Shown piece after piece: positions 63,895 through 64,000 of a DNA stretch of 64,000 bases. Below the pieces are notes generated by a model. It had not been told where the DNA came from, ran no database searches, and was given only the letters and a program-made list of their open reading frames with translations. The DNA lies in contig JAFADH010000332.1 of NCBI GenBank assembly GCA_023424995.1, positions 1 to 64,000 on the forward strand. The letters are read 5' to 3'. Position numbers and translations under genes: made by a program. The DNA is from Bacillota bacterium (GTDB taxonomy: Bacteria; Bacillota; Clostridia; Lachnospirales; Lachnospiraceae). Each line of letters starts with the position of its first letter. Position 1 is the stretch's first letter.

Positions 63895-64000
63895 ATGTTG
63901 AATGAAAGATATGAATTGAACAAGAATCTGGCGCAGATGCTGAAAGGCGGCGTAATCATGGATGTTACGACCCCGGAGCAGGCGAAGATCGCCGAGGCTG
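63895..64000 (+). CDS. pdxS: Pyridoxal 5'-phosphate synthase subunit PdxS, 5' end
   Basis: The first 35 codons of PdxS are in the window: [29 protein letters not shown] is the diagnostic start of this (beta/alpha)8-barrel subunit, which makes PLP from ribose 5-phosphate, glyceraldehyde 3-phosphate and ammonia from PdxT. AGGAGGG at 63883-63889 lies five bases before the ATG. The gene runs off the window. Confidence 0.95.
   Translation, partial: MLNERYELNKNLAQMLKGGVIMDVTTPEQAKIAEA

Overview
The window looks like chromosome from a spore-forming, Gram-positive anaerobe of the class Clostridia, most likely Lachnospiraceae. This is inferred from sporulation genes (spoIIR, a SipL-type SPOCS/LysM protein, a CotS-like protein), Veg, an isoleucine T-box, MutS2-like and DUF951/DUF1934 genes, strong AGGAGG ribosome sites and sigma-A promoters. 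No rRNA, tRNA, CRISPR array, prophage or intact insertion sequence was seen. Most of the window is ordinary core genome; the unusual content lies mainly in leaders, operators and intergenic repeats.

Layout. 1-7.8 kb: CCA-adding enzyme, CotS-like protein, PEGA protein, a coiled-coil membrane protein, glucose-6-phosphate isomerase and a possible structured RNA. 7.8-15 kb: hemolysin III family protein, two small cysteine/DUF proteins, HAD phosphatase, exonuclease III, HD-GYP protein, AzlCD exporter and a transglutaminase-like protein. 15.4-18.7 kb: panB, panC and separate coaB and coaC genes taking ketoisovalerate towards 4'-phosphopantetheine, with no panD in the cluster. 18.8-21.9 kb: an AAA/DUF4143 ATPase behind repeated ATGTGAT operators, and a lipoprotein. 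21.9-24.4 kb: a strong promoter, a 12-codon leader ORF and tandem terminators ahead of a MutS2-like ATPase without an Smr domain.

24.4-30.5 kb: EamA transporter, a polar amino-acid ABC transporter with a large inverted repeat between the binding protein and the permeases, and a two-gene ThrE-type exporter. 30.8-35.2 kb: TipAS-type MerR regulator, a MITE-like element, clpB and a truncated AraC-like fragment. 35.2-39.4 kb: a carbohydrate operon (two Gfo/Idh/MocA oxidoreductases and a ThuA-like protein) divergent from an AraC regulator. 39.6-45.2 kb: PrcB-like lipoprotein, veg, sipL-like gene, ispE and spoIIR. 45.3-54 kb: ABC-F protein with a long leader, DUF1934 protein, CapA-like protein, PlsC acyltransferase, a VanY-type carboxypeptidase and nicotinate phosphoribosyltransferase.

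54.2-56.8 kb holds the most system-like locus: a BlaI-type repressor with a perfect 19-bp inverted operator, a BlaR1-type M56 metalloprotease sensor that has no penicillin-binding domain, and a secreted protein. The sensor's C-terminal domain and the secreted protein's C-terminal domain are homologous to each other. 57-61 kb is a T-box-controlled ileS whose editing region carries a His/Gly/Cys-rich insertion. The window ends with a methyltransferase and a PdxR-like regulator divergent from the start of pdxS.
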